DNA of 64,000 nucleotides, taken from the NCBI RefSeq assembly GCF_003289625.1, contig NZ_QMBN01000001.1, positions 1 through 64,000 of the forward strand. Direction: 5' to 3'. Numbering within the stretch: the first letter of the stretch is position 1; each line of letters opens with the position of its first letter. The notes under the pieces are model-generated. The model was given only the letters and a program-made list of their open reading frames with translations, did not search any database and was not told the DNA's origin. Positions 50,626 through 59,404 of the stretch are shown here, one piece after another. Position numbers and translations under genes: made by a program. Source of the DNA: Microbacterium sp. SMR1. Lineage in GTDB: Bacteria; Actinomycetota; Actinomycetes; Actinomycetales; Microbacteriaceae.

Positions 50626-51864
50626 ATGGCGACGGCAGACGCAGCATCCGATCCCCGAGCGACCCGGTCGCACACCGCGCATCATCGGATCGTCGTGGTC
50701 GGCGGCGGCAACGGCGGGGTGTCCGCCGCGGCTCGACTGCAGCGGCGCGGACTCGATGACATCGCGCTGATCGAGCCGAAGGACGTCCACGAGTATCAGC
50801 CGCTGTTCTCGCACGTCGCCGGCGGCACCGCGCGCATCAGCGAGACGGTCCGGCCACAGCGCAGCGTCATCCCCGACGGCGTCCGGTGGATCCAGGATGC
50901 CGTCGTCTCGGTCGACCCGCGCCGATCGGTCGTCCGCCTGATCTCGGGCGACGAGATCGGCTACGACCACCTCGTCCTCAGCCCCGGGATGCAGAAGGAC
51001 TGGGCGAGCGTTCCGGGCCTCGCCGAGTCGATCGGCACGGGCGACGTCACCACGCACTACGAGGGCGACCTCGCGGCGCGCACGTCGCTGCGCCTGCGCG
51101 ATCTGCGGCAGGGCACCGTCGTCTTCACGCAGCCCGCAGGCCCCGCCTCCTGTGCGGGTGCCTCGCAGAAACCCATGTACCAGGCGTGCGATTACTGGCA
51201 GCGCACCGGTGTGCTCGACGACATCCGAGTCGTCCTCGTCGTGCCGGAGAGCACCGTGTTTGGCATCCCCGCCTTCGACCACGAGATCCAGCGGGCGATC
51301 GACCGTTACGGCATCGAGCTGCGGACGCAGAGCGCGTTGATCGAGGTGGATGCCGCGGCATCCGAAGTCGTCATCGGCTCGCCCTCCGGCATCGAACGCC
51401 TCCGGTTCGATCTCATCAACGTGGTGCCGCCGCAGTCGGCACCCGACTGGATCCGCGCCTCGGGTCTGGCAGCGGACGGCGATGCTGACGGGTTCGTCGA
51501 CGTCGACCCCGAGACCCTCCGCCACACGCGCTTCGGCAACGTGTGGGCCATCGGTGACGCCGCCGCGACGACGAACTCGAAGAGCGGGGGAGCGCTGCGC
51601 AAGCAGACCATGGTGCTCGCGAAGAACCTCGCGGCCGTCGCCTCGGGTGGCGAACCCCGTGCGCGGTACGACGGCTACGGCGTATGCCCGATGACGGTGT
51701 CGCGTTCGAGCGTCGTGTGGGCCGAGTTCGGGTCCTCCGGCGAGCTCATGCCGACGATTCCCTTCTTCCGCCGCATGTACCGCGAGAGCGCGCTGTCGTG
51801 GTTCTTCGACCGGCGCGTGCTGCCCTGGGTCTACTGGAACCTCATCCTCACCGGGAGGGCGTGA
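50626..51864 (+). CDS. Sulfide:quinone oxidoreductase-like flavoprotein
   Basis: The 412-residue FAD-dependent oxidoreductase of the SQR family has the dinucleotide motif VVVGGGNGGVSAAARL (23-38). Two redox cysteines fit the family pattern: Cys176 in ASCAGASQKP and Cys354 in GVCPMTV. VWAIGDAAA is the second FAD motif. It oxidises sulfide to sulfane sulfur with electrons to quinone, giving detoxification or energy. The gene is leaderless (TACCGT 6 nt before ATG) and no other sulfur gene lies beside it. Its 3' end overlaps the convergent membrane protein gene by 17 nt. Confidence 0.9.
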   Translation: MATADAASDPRATRSHTAHHRIVVVGGGNGGVSAAARLQRRGLDDIALIEPKDVHEYQPLFSHVAGGTARISETVRPQRSVIPDGVRWIQDAVVSVDPRRSVVRLISGDEIGYDHLVLSPGMQKDWASVPGLAESIGTGDVTTHYEGDLAARTSLRLRDLRQGTVVFTQPAGPASCAGASQKPMYQACDYWQRTGVLDDIRVVLVVPESTVFGIPAFDHEIQRAIDRYGIELRTQSALIEVDAAASEVVIGSPSGIERLRFDLINVVPPQSAPDWIRASGLAADGDADGFVDVDPETLRHTRFGNVWAIGDAAATTNSKSGGALRKQTMVLAKNLAAVASGGEPRARYDGYGVCPMTVSRSSVVWAEFGSSGELMPTIPFFRRMYRESALSWFFDRRVLPWVYWNLILTGRA

Positions 51865-52492
51865 CGCCCGCGGCATCGTGGTCGGGGTCGCTGCCCGCCG
51901 CGGGCGTGCGCTCCACCGTCAGCCGCGCGCGGGCCACGAGGATGCCGGCGATCAGCGCGCCGAGTCCACCCACGGCCATGTCGCCGATCGTGTCGTCGTA
52001 GGTCACGAGGATGGAGTCGACAAAGGCTTTGCCGACCCACTCCACGATCTCCCAGAGGGCTGCGAAGGCGAGACCGAACGCCGTCGTGACGATGAGGCCG
52101 GTCCGCCGCCGGAAGCCCGCGGTGCCGGGGAGCGGCACGACCGAGACGCGAGCCGCTGCGATATAGGCGAGCGCGGCGAGGACGCCCGTGCACACGAGGT
52201 GCACCGGGATGTCCCACGGCGGGACGCTGCGGTACAGATCGACGACGTTGCTCCACGCCGCCACCAGGACCGTGATGCCGCACAGGATGTCGAATGCGGG
52301 ACGGACGCCGACGAACCGCGGTGCGACGAGTGCGGGAAGGGCGAAGGCGAGGATGCCGGCGTCCGTGGGCTCGAACCACAGCACCGCGACCACGATGCTG
52401 AGGACGCCGCACAGCCGCACCGCGTCCGCGGCGACAGCGCTCGTGGTGCGGGGCGGCCGGAGGAAGTTGTCGATCATGACGGGCCGGCTCAC
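51848..52492 (-). CDS. DUF2238/YjdF-like (VanZ-type) membrane protein
   Basis: The 214-residue protein has about six helices. The motif PPWDIPVHLVCTGVLAALAY and the AALWEIVEW plus DTIGDMAVGGLGALI segments match DUF2238/YjdF-like proteins (a family related to VanZ). GTG 52492 overlaps the endonuclease-like gene stop (GTGA), so it is coupled to the upstream phosphodiesterase-type gene. It overlaps the SQR gene's 3' end by 17 nt. The function is unknown. Confidence 0.88.
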   Translation of the reverse strand: MSRPVMIDNFLRPPRTTSAVAADAVRLCGVLSIVVAVLWFEPTDAGILAFALPALVAPRFVGVRPAFDILCGITVLVAAWSNVVDLYRSVPPWDIPVHLVCTGVLAALAYIAAARVSVVPLPGTAGFRRRTGLIVTTAFGLAFAALWEIVEWVGKAFVDSILVTYDDTIGDMAVGGLGALIAGILVARARLTVERTPAAGSDPDHDAAGVTPSR

Positions 52493-53349
52493 GACTGCTC
52501 CCTGCTCAGGCGGAGGAGGATGTGCATCCCGAGATGATCGGAGGGCGCGGCGCCGTCGATCGTCCGGGTGTCGACCGCGGCGCGCATGACGCGGGTGCGC
52601 CGGTCGACGGCGATCCAGTCGATCGGTCCTTTCCGCACGCGCGGCGGGTGATAACCGCCGTAGGTGTCCCAGAGCGGGGTCGTCCGCACCCGTGCCGTCT
52701 GCCACGCATCCACCAGGTCGCCGCTGAACAATGCGGCGAGAGGCGCGGACCCCGGGCCGGCGTTCATATCGCCCATGACCACCACCGGCCCCGTCATCTC
52801 GGCTGCCAGGTCGTGCAGGAGCCACGCCGAGCGCAGCCGTGATCGAGCGGAGAACACGTCGAGATGGGTGTTGAGAACGGTCAGGTCGCTGCCGGTGACC
52901 CGATCGCGGAAGGCGGCGCGGACCACCACCCGCGGCACGGGATTGCCCCACGACATCGACCCCGCGACCTCGGGCGTCTCGGAGAGAGCGAGCTGCTCGT
53001 GGTCCGCGAGCTCCAGCCGCTCGCTGTCGAAGAAGATCGGGCAGCCTTCGCCGCGGCCGTCGGCGCCCCGCCCGTGACCGATGAAGCGGTAGGTCGTGCC
53101 GAGCGAGGCCCGCACCAGATCCGCCTGATCGGGCATCGCCTCCTGCGTTCCGAGGATGGCGGGCGGGTCGGCGTGGAGCACCGTCGCGAGGCGCCGGCCC
53201 CGCACCGACCAGCGGTCGTTCGGGGGCCAGGTGGGGCCGTCGATGCGCCGCCGGATGTTCCAGGTCGCGACGTGGAGGTCGTCGGGATGCATTTCGTCGA
53301 GGCCGAACATGCGCGGCATCGCCGCAGCCGTGCCCGTCGAGACCGTCAT
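52489..53349 (-). CDS. Endonuclease/exonuclease/phosphatase (EEP) family protein
   Basis: This 286-residue EEP-fold metal-dependent hydrolase shows LHVATWNIRR, GTQEAMPDQ (metal-binding Glu), VLNTHLDVFSARSR, VVMGDMNAG and the C-terminal SDHLG active-site motif. Related enzymes cleave phosphodiesters of nucleic acids, inositols or sphingomyelin. No signal peptide is evident. It overlaps both neighbours by 4 nt in a GT2-EEP-DUF2238 operon. Confidence 0.9.
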   Translation of the reverse strand: MTVSTGTAAAMPRMFGLDEMHPDDLHVATWNIRRRIDGPTWPPNDRWSVRGRRLATVLHADPPAILGTQEAMPDQADLVRASLGTTYRFIGHGRGADGRGEGCPIFFDSERLELADHEQLALSETPEVAGSMSWGNPVPRVVVRAAFRDRVTGSDLTVLNTHLDVFSARSRLRSAWLLHDLAAEMTGPVVVMGDMNAGPGSAPLAALFSGDLVDAWQTARVRTTPLWDTYGGYHPPRVRKGPIDWIAVDRRTRVMRAAVDTRTIDGAAPSDHLGMHILLRLSREQS

Positions 53350-54158
53350 GGGCTGACCTGCGCGGATAGCGCCGACGCGGGCCGCTCCGCAGCCGAGTGC
53401 TGCGCGCGGCGGAGCCGTCGGGCGACGCGGCGGTGCGGCAGCTCGTCCGGCCAGTGGGTGAGGACGGTGCGGAAGCCGCGGGCGATACGCGTGCGGAAGG
53501 CGCGCCCGTCGTCGAAGGGGCGCATCGAGATCCCCATGTCGGCACGGCGCGAGTACGCGATGCGGTGTCGCCCGCCGAGGTGGAACGCGAGGTCGAAGTC
53601 GTCGTGCACCTCCGCGTCGCCGCGGTGGACTTCCGTCCGTACGCTGCGCCAGGCCGCGCGACGGAAGGCGAGGTTGGAGCCGAACAACGGCAGGTGGCCG
53701 AGAGCGGCGAAGCCCAGCAGCGCATAGAGCCCCAGGTACGTCGCTGCGAGGGGGACCCGCAGGGCGCGGGGCCCGTCGATGAAGTGCGCGGCGCCGGTCA
53801 GGACATCGACGTCAGACCGCTGGGCGAAGTCGCGGCGGAAGTCGGCGACCCACGTCGGATCCGGAAGCGAATCGGCGTCCAGGCGCAGCACGAGATCGCC
53901 GGTCGCATGGTCGTAGCCGGTGGCGGCCGCCGCGGGGATACCGGCGGTCATGCACTCGACGACCCGCGCACCAGCGGCTCGCGCGACCTCGGCGGAGTCG
54001 TCGCGTGAACCGTTGTCGACGACGACGATCTCATCGGGCTGCTCGGACTGCTGGGCGAGAGCGCGCAGACACCGCCGCAGCATCACAGCATCGTCTTTCA
54101 CCGGGATCACGACCGAGACGGTCGGACGGTGCAGCGGGGGCCGGCGTTCGAGTGTCAT
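53346..54158 (-). CDS. Family 2 glycosyltransferase
   Basis: The 270-residue GT-A fold glycosyltransferase has VSVVIPVKDDAVMLRRCL at the N-terminus, DNGSRDDSAEVARAAG, the DXD-like motif LRLDADSLP and LFGSNLAFRRAAWR in the acceptor region. A hydrophobic stretch near residues 140-160 may associate with membrane. It starts a three-gene coupled operon with an EEP hydrolase and a DUF2238 protein, so they may build or remodel a surface glycolipid; that is speculative. Confidence 0.9.
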   Translation of the reverse strand: MTLERRPPLHRPTVSVVIPVKDDAVMLRRCLRALAQQSEQPDEIVVVDNGSRDDSAEVARAAGARVVECMTAGIPAAAATGYDHATGDLVLRLDADSLPDPTWVADFRRDFAQRSDVDVLTGAAHFIDGPRALRVPLAATYLGLYALLGFAALGHLPLFGSNLAFRRAAWRSVRTEVHRGDAEVHDDFDLAFHLGGRHRIAYSRRADMGISMRPFDDGRAFRTRIARGFRTVLTHWPDELPHRRVARRLRRAQHSAAERPASALSAQVSP

Positions 54159-54241
54159 CGGACCTCACGCTACGGCGGGCGGGGGAGCGGCGGGAGCGGC
54201 TTGACAGTGCTCCGGCTCGCCGTCAATGACATGCTGGAGGT

Positions 54242-56005
54242 ATGCCTCAGCAGAGCGATCTCCTCGCCGTCCTCGTCGATGCCGACAACGTCTCGCCATC
54301 GCGGATCGGCGGAGTGCTCGCCGAGATCGCCACCTACGGCACCGCCTCGGTCAAGCGCGTGTACGGCGACTGGACCAAGTCGCAGCTGCGCGGATGGAAG
54401 GATGCCGCGAGCGAGCACGTCATCCAGCCGATGCAGCAGTTCGACAACACGACGGGCAAGAACGCGACCGACAGTGCGCTGATCATCGATGCGATGGATC
54501 TGCTGTACACGCGCCGGTTCCAGGGCTTCTGCATCGTCTCGAGCGACAGCGACTTCACGCGCCTCGCCTCGCGCATCCGCGAGGAGGGTGTGACCGTCTA
54601 CGGCTTCGGCGAGCGGAAGACGCCCGAGGCCTTCCGCAACGCCTGCGATCAGTTCACCTACCTCGAGGTGCTCGGAGTCGTCGACGAGAAGGATGCCGCC
54701 CGCTCGACGACGGCTGAGCGCTGGACGTCCGCGGCGCTGCGCGGCGATGCGCGCCTCGTGGCTCTCCTCCGGAGCGCCGTCGAGACGGCTTCCGCCGATG
54801 ACGGCTGGTCCGACCTCGGGACGGTGGGTCAGCTCATGCGCAAGCAGCAGCCCGACTTCGACCCCCGCAACTGGGGTTACGCGAAACTCTCGGATCTCGT
54901 GCGGGCGGTCGGGCTGTTCACGATCGAGTCGAAGCCGGGCGGGATGTCGCTGCGCCCGAAGGACGCAGCGGGCGTGAAGGGCTCCGACGACACCCCTGCG
55001 GATGCGTCCGCGAAGGGGCGCGGCGACGCTCGCGGCGAGGCCGAAGCCGGGACGACCGGCGGTCGCTCGCGGCGCAAGCCGTCCCGCGCCAAGAGCGCCG
55101 CGCAGGGCGCCGAGCCGCCGGCCCCGGAGGTCGCCGCTGAGGCGCCTGACGAGGACTCGCCGGCGACGGCTCCGGCGGAACCGACGAGCGGATCGACGCC
55201 GCGCAACCGTCGTCCGATGATCGAGCAGCTCACGCTGGGCGCAGCCCTGGATGCGGCTCTCGACGCGGTCTCGTCCGCGGCGCGCGGCAACGCCGCAGCG
55301 TCCGCAGCGCCGTCAGAGAGCGCGGAGACGGCGGCCGGCGTGGCAACGATCGAGCCCGCGCCGGCATCCGACGCGACCGAGACGTCGGACGTCGCGAGCA
55401 CTGACGAGCCGGCGGTTTCGGCTGACGCCGCTCCGGTCACGGATGAGGCGCCCGCCGCGGGCCGGGCCGGGAAGAAGACCGGCGGGAGGACAGCGGCGAA
55501 GACGAGCGCGAAGTCCGAAGCGGAGACGACGTCGGCGACCGGCGAGTCGAAGACCCGGACCCCTCGCAGAACCGGTGCCCGCACCGCCGCGAAGCGCGCG
55601 ACGGACGCCGACGCGTCGACGGAGACGCAGACGGACGAGGCTGCGCCGGCTCCGAGCACCGATGCGGCGTCCGCCCCCGCGGCTGACGTCGATCCCGTCG
55701 CCGAGTCCGTTCCGGCTGAGACCGAGCCGTCGACCGACGCCCCGGTTCGGCCGAAGCGCGCTTCGCGGAGCCGGGCCGCCGCTCCGAAGACACCGTCGGA
55801 TGAAGCCGCCCCCGAAGCCGAAGCCGGGGCCGAAGCCGAGGCGCCCACTCGGCCGAAGCGGGCACCCCGCAGCCCGAAGGCTCCGGTGACGGACGCTCCC
55901 GCAGAGCCCGCCGTGGAGCCGCGCGCCGAAGAGCCCGCGGCGGCAGCCGCCCCCGTCAAGCGGACGCCGCGCCGGGCATCACGCCCCGGTTCATCCGCGA
56001 GCTGA
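54242..56005 (+). CDS. NYN (PIN-like)-LOTUS protein with long disordered tail
   Basis: The 587-residue protein has an N-terminal NYN/LabA-type PIN-like domain (residues about 8-150; LVDADNVSP, TDSALIIDAMDLL and VSSDSDFTRLASRIRE give acidic active-site residues). A LOTUS/OST-HTH domain (about 165-240) often binds RNA. Residues about 250-587 are low-complexity (A/E/P/T/S) with Lys/Arg patches such as RPKRASRSR and RPKRAPRSPK. Family logic suggests an RNase acting on or protecting RNA. CATGCT and GGAGG both sit close before the ATG. The tail is encoded in frame with no stops. Confidence 0.88.
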   Translation: MPQQSDLLAVLVDADNVSPSRIGGVLAEIATYGTASVKRVYGDWTKSQLRGWKDAASEHVIQPMQQFDNTTGKNATDSALIIDAMDLLYTRRFQGFCIVSSDSDFTRLASRIREEGVTVYGFGERKTPEAFRNACDQFTYLEVLGVVDEKDAARSTTAERWTSAALRGDARLVALLRSAVETASADDGWSDLGTVGQLMRKQQPDFDPRNWGYAKLSDLVRAVGLFTIESKPGGMSLRPKDAAGVKGSDDTPADASAKGRGDARGEAEAGTTGGRSRRKPSRAKSAAQGAEPPAPEVAAEAPDEDSPATAPAEPTSGSTPRNRRPMIEQLTLGAALDAALDAVSSAARGNAAASAAPSESAETAAGVATIEPAPASDATETSDVASTDEPAVSADAAPVTDEAPAAGRAGKKTGGRTAAKTSAKSEAETTSATGESKTRTPRRTGARTAAKRATDADASTETQTDEAAPAPSTDAASAPAADVDPVAESVPAETEPSTDAPVRPKRASRSRAAAPKTPSDEAAPEAEAGAEAEAPTRPKRAPRSPKAPVTDAPAEPAVEPRAEEPAAAAAPVKRTPRRASRPGSSAS

Positions 56006-56023
56006 TCCGCAGGTCACCGCGGG

Positions 56024-57523
56024 TCAGCCGCGGCTGCGGCGCAGCGCTGCGGCGACCGTACGCCGGCGTCGCCGGGCCGGGACGACGGGGACCGGCTGCG
56101 TGACCACCGCATCGACGACCATCGATCCGCTCGCGGGGCCGACGACCGGAACGGGAGTCGTCGCCGCGCTGATGTGATCCGCGCGTGCGACCGGCATGCT
56201 CGCGAGTTCGCGACGCGCTCGCAGGTAGGCCGGGATCAGGATGGCGGTGGCACCGAGCCAGGCGAGGGGGTTGCTCCACGCGACCCCCGCGAAACCGATG
56301 AGCGCGCCGAGCACGACAGCGGCTCCGGCGCGCATGAAGAGCTCGACGATTCCGGTGATGGTCGGTACGAGAGTGTGGCCGAGGCCCTGCAGCGCCCCGC
56401 GGAGCACGAACAGGACGCCCAGCGCCGTATAGGTCGCGCCGTTGATGATCAGCATGAGGGCGGCGAGCGAGACCACGTCGTCCGAGCCGTCACCGACGAA
56501 CAGTCGGACGAGCGGCGCCCCGAGAGTGATGAGCACCGCGCCGAGTCCGACGGCGCCGATCACGGCCATCCACGTCGCCTGTGCGACGCCCTGGCGGATG
56601 CGGTCGGGACGTCCACCGCCGTAGTTCTGCGCGACGAACATCGAGACGGCGAGTCCCAGCGACTGCAGCAGAGCGATCGCGAGCCCGTCGACGCGTGAAG
56701 CGGTCGTATAGGCGGCGACGGCGTCGGCGCCGAGCTCGTTCAGGCGCACCTGCACCGCGAGCGTGCCGATCGCGATGATCGACGCCTGGAAACCCATCGG
56801 CAGTCCGAGTCGCAGGTGCAGGGCGAGGTCGGCGCGCGTGATGCGCCAGTCGGCGCGCCGCATGCGCAGGACCGGGATGCGGCGGCGGATGTAGTCGAGG
56901 CACAGCCCGACCGACAACGCCTGCGACACGACCGTCGCCAGGGCGGCGCCACCGACGCCCCATCCGAGCGGCCCGACCATCAGCACGACGAGCACGACGT
57001 TGAAGACGCATGCCACCGTCAGGAAGATCAGCGGAGTGCGGGAGTCGCCGATCGCGCGGATGATCGCCGCCAGGTAGTTGAAGAACATCGTCGCCCCGGC
57101 GCCGAGGAAGCTGACGACGGCGAAGGTCGTCGCATCGTCGAGGAGCTCGGGGGGAGTCTGGAGCAGTTCGAGCAGGGGACGCGACAGGAACGGGGCCACG
57201 ACGGTGAGGACGACGCTCGTCATCGCGGTCAGCGCGGCGCCGGCCGCGACCGACCGGCGGACCGCGGCGTGATCGCCCGCGCCGAAGGCCTGCGCCGTCG
57301 GGATTGCGAATCCGGAGGTGAGTCCCCACGCGAACCCGATGAGCAGGAACAGCATCGAACCCGTCGCGCCGACGGCGGCGAGAGAGTCGACGCCGAGCCA
57401 GCGCCCGACCACGACCGCATCGACGATGTGGTACATCTGCTGCACCACGTTGCCGATCAGGAGAGGCACCGAGAACGCGAGGATGACGCGCCAGGGGCTG
57501 CCGGTGGTGAGGGTGCGGGACAT
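56024..57523 (-). CDS. MATE-family multidrug efflux transporter
   Basis: The 499-residue, 12-helix MATE (DinF/NorM-like) exporter has two repeats. The opening FSVPLLIGNVVQQMYHIVDAVVVGRWLG is the MATE motif; the second repeat begins around residue 240. A basic C-terminal tail of about 50 residues, including RRRRRTVAAALRR, is cytoplasmic. ATG 57523 starts the conserved domain; a longer in-frame start adds Arg-rich sequence. A palindrome in its promoter suggests a local repressor, but no regulator gene is adjacent. Confidence 0.92.
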   Translation of the reverse strand: MSRTLTTGSPWRVILAFSVPLLIGNVVQQMYHIVDAVVVGRWLGVDSLAAVGATGSMLFLLIGFAWGLTSGFAIPTAQAFGAGDHAAVRRSVAAGAALTAMTSVVLTVVAPFLSRPLLELLQTPPELLDDATTFAVVSFLGAGATMFFNYLAAIIRAIGDSRTPLIFLTVACVFNVVLVVLMVGPLGWGVGGAALATVVSQALSVGLCLDYIRRRIPVLRMRRADWRITRADLALHLRLGLPMGFQASIIAIGTLAVQVRLNELGADAVAAYTTASRVDGLAIALLQSLGLAVSMFVAQNYGGGRPDRIRQGVAQATWMAVIGAVGLGAVLITLGAPLVRLFVGDGSDDVVSLAALMLIINGATYTALGVLFVLRGALQGLGHTLVPTITGIVELFMRAGAAVVLGALIGFAGVAWSNPLAWLGATAILIPAYLRARRELASMPVARADHISAATTPVPVVGPASGSMVVDAVVTQPVPVVPARRRRRTVAAALRRSRG

Positions 57524-57585
57524 CGCGGTGGCCTTCGAGAAGATGCGGGCACGACAACGGCGGCGCCGGAGCGCCGCCGTCAATC

Positions 57586-57605
57586 AGTGTATCGAATCGA
57601 TTCGA
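57586..57605 (-). promoter_or_regulatory. MATE promoter with TCGAATCGATTCGA operator
   Basis: On the minus strand the -10 TACACT (57586-57591) abuts the perfect 14-bp palindrome TCGAATCGATTCGA (57592-57605). A bound dimer would cover the spacer and block polymerase. TSS near 57579 gives a 55-nt leader before the MATE start. Confidence 0.6.
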
Positions 57606-57643
57606 GATGCGCCAAGGGATATCCCGCATGCGCGCTCGCGGTG

Positions 57644-57778
57644 TCAGCGGGAGGACCCCTTGCGGGGCTTCAGGAACGCGCCGTCCTCCTGCTTCTCGCG
57701 CTTGGCCGCGCGTTTTTCTTTCAACGACAATTGCGGCGCCTTTTTGTCGCCTCGTGTGCGTGGTGTCTTGCTCGACAT
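57644..57778 (-). CDS. Small basic protein, 44 residues
   Basis: A complete small ORF encodes MSSKTPRTRGDKKAPQLS followed by a Lys/Glu-rich helix (LKEKRAAKREKQED) and a basic end. The ATG has a GGGAAG stretch about 10 nt upstream. Its codon use fits the genome and its composition (very basic, helix-rich) is like small actinobacterial proteins of unknown role, possibly nucleic-acid or ribosome associated. I cannot name a family. It lies between the MATE and DksA-like genes. Confidence 0.65.
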   Translation of the reverse strand: MSSKTPRTRGDKKAPQLSLKEKRAAKREKQEDGAFLKPRKGSSR

Positions 57779-57874
57779 GAGAACTCGCTTCCCCTCGTGG
57801 CTGGCGTGTGACTCCCGACCATAGCCCGGAAGAAAAAGAAGTCAAATCCGCTTTTCGGGCCGCCTCGGCGCAGC

Positions 57875-57902
57875 TTGCTTTTCTGTGTGGACTGGCTATG
57901 GT
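57875..57902 (+). promoter_or_regulatory. Promoter of the DksA-like gene
   Basis: TTGCTT (57875-57880), a 16-nt spacer and TATGGT (57897-57902) form a sigma-70-type promoter. The leader to ATG 57987 is about 77 nt. The rest of the gap from 57779 holds only the AT-richer start of the 44-residue gene's upstream region. Confidence 0.5.
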
Positions 57903-57986
57903 GGGTGGTCACCGCCCCGTCGTCTCGCCCTTGCAGGCTTGAGGCCGGGGTTTTTCGCGCACCAGAAAAGTCAGAACGGAAGAAAA

Positions 57987-58295
57987 ATGGAAAAGACCGC
58001 CGACGCGACGTCGAGCGACGTTCGAATGCGCCTCGAAGCGCTGCTCGCCGAACGCCGCGAGCTGCTGCAGGATATCGAGCCGCGCGCGGTTCCCTCCGTC
58101 GACCCGGTGGCATATCAGACCGCCGCATCGCATCGCGCCACGATCACCCTGATCACCGAGGCGCTGGATCGCGTCGGCGCGGGCTCGTACGGGCGATGCG
58201 TCGGATGCGGCCGCGCGATCGCGCCGGCACGCCTGGAAGCGGTGCCCTACGCTCCCGCGTGCATCGAGTGTCAGAGCCGGGCCGAGACGGCCTAG
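57987..58295 (+). CDS. DksA/TraR-family zinc-finger protein
   Basis: The 102-residue protein has a coiled-coil N-terminal half (DVRMRLEALLAERRELLQD, ITLITEALDRV) and the DksA/TraR zinc finger CVGCGRAIAPARLEAVPYAPACIEC (CxxC...CxxC). It likely binds RNA polymerase through the secondary channel, as DksA-like factors do. ATG 57987 follows GGAAGAA; an in-frame upstream ATG is rejected as it lies in the promoter area. Confidence 0.9.
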   Translation: MEKTADATSSDVRMRLEALLAERRELLQDIEPRAVPSVDPVAYQTAASHRATITLITEALDRVGAGSYGRCVGCGRAIAPARLEAVPYAPACIECQSRAETA

Positions 58296-58300
58296 GGCTG

Positions 58301-59404
58301 TCAGGCGCCGGGCAGTGTCACGCGGACGATCAGGCCCCCGCCCTCACGCGGGGTGATCCGCAGATCGCCGCGATGGCTGCGGACGATGGCCGAGACGATC
58401 GTCAGTCCGAGACCGACCCCCCGGTCGGATGCCGCGCGGGTCCGGTCTCCCGCGCGCACGAACGGCTCCGTGAGCGTTGCGACGCGAGCCGGATCGAGGT
58501 CGGGACCGGTGTTGGCGATCTCGAGCAGCGCTGAGCCATCGGGTGCCGTCCGGGTGCGTACGGCGACCTCGCCCCCGTCCGGGAGATTGTGGATCAGGGC
58601 ATTGGCGACGAGGTTCGACACCAGCTGCCGGAGGAGGGCGGCGTTCCCGCGCGCCGTGGCCGGCCCCCGCTCCTCGCGCATGCTCGGTGACCCTCCACGG
58701 GCCGCCTCATCCGCGCCGTCGCGTGCGTCCGCGACGACCTGCTCGACCAGGGCTGCGAGGTCGACCGGCGCGAAGTCGAGGCCGGATCGTCCGGCGCGCG
58801 CGAGGTCGAGCAGGGCCTCCGTCGTGGCGATCGCCCGCTCATTCGTCTCGGCGACCCTGCTCAGGACGAGGTCGACGTCGCGCCCGTCCGGATCGGCGCG
58901 CGCCACCTCGACGATCGTCCGGATGACGGCATGCGGGGTGCGCAGCTCGTGCGACGCGTTCGCCGCGAACCGCGACTCCTCTGCGACGGCGCGTTCGATC
59001 CGGTCGAGCATGTCGTCGAATGCGTCGGCGAGGTCGGTCAGCTCGTTCCGGCGTCCGCGCAGCGCGATTCGGCGGTGAAGCGTTCCGGCATCGGCCCGGC
59101 CGACCACTTCGGTGACCCGTCCGAGCGGAGCGAGCATCCACCCCGCGAGGAACCAGCCGCCGACGAATCCGACGACGAGGAGGGCGGCCAGAGCCCACCA
59201 CGCGTACTTGACGAAGACGTCGGTGAGGTCGCCGCGTCCGGGCGCCCACCCGCCCGTCGACTGGCTGAACAGGTCGCCGCTCGGCACGAACCGCAGGGCC
59301 AGCAGCCCGACGCCGAAGAGCACCGCGCCCGCGACGATCAGGAACCCGGCGTAGCTGAGGGTGAGTGAGACCCGCAGGGAGAGCCCGCGGCGGCGGGCGA
59401 TCAC
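58301..59404 (-). CDS. Two-component sensor histidine kinase
   Basis: This 367-residue sensor has two transmembrane helices (about 12-38 and 68-92) with a short extracytoplasmic loop, a HAMP domain (about 90-143), HisKA with His152 in ASHELRTPHAVI, and an HATPase domain (NLVANALIHN, GPDLD, GVGLGLTIV). The small sensing loop gives few clues to the signal. Its GTG start overlaps the response regulator's stop, so the pair is coupled. Confidence 0.94.
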   Translation of the reverse strand: MIARRRGLSLRVSLTLSYAGFLIVAGAVLFGVGLLALRFVPSGDLFSQSTGGWAPGRGDLTDVFVKYAWWALAALLVVGFVGGWFLAGWMLAPLGRVTEVVGRADAGTLHRRIALRGRRNELTDLADAFDDMLDRIERAVAEESRFAANASHELRTPHAVIRTIVEVARADPDGRDVDLVLSRVAETNERAIATTEALLDLARAGRSGLDFAPVDLAALVEQVVADARDGADEAARGGSPSMREERGPATARGNAALLRQLVSNLVANALIHNLPDGGEVAVRTRTAPDGSALLEIANTGPDLDPARVATLTEPFVRAGDRTRAASDRGVGLGLTIVSAIVRSHRGDLRITPREGGGLIVRVTLPGA

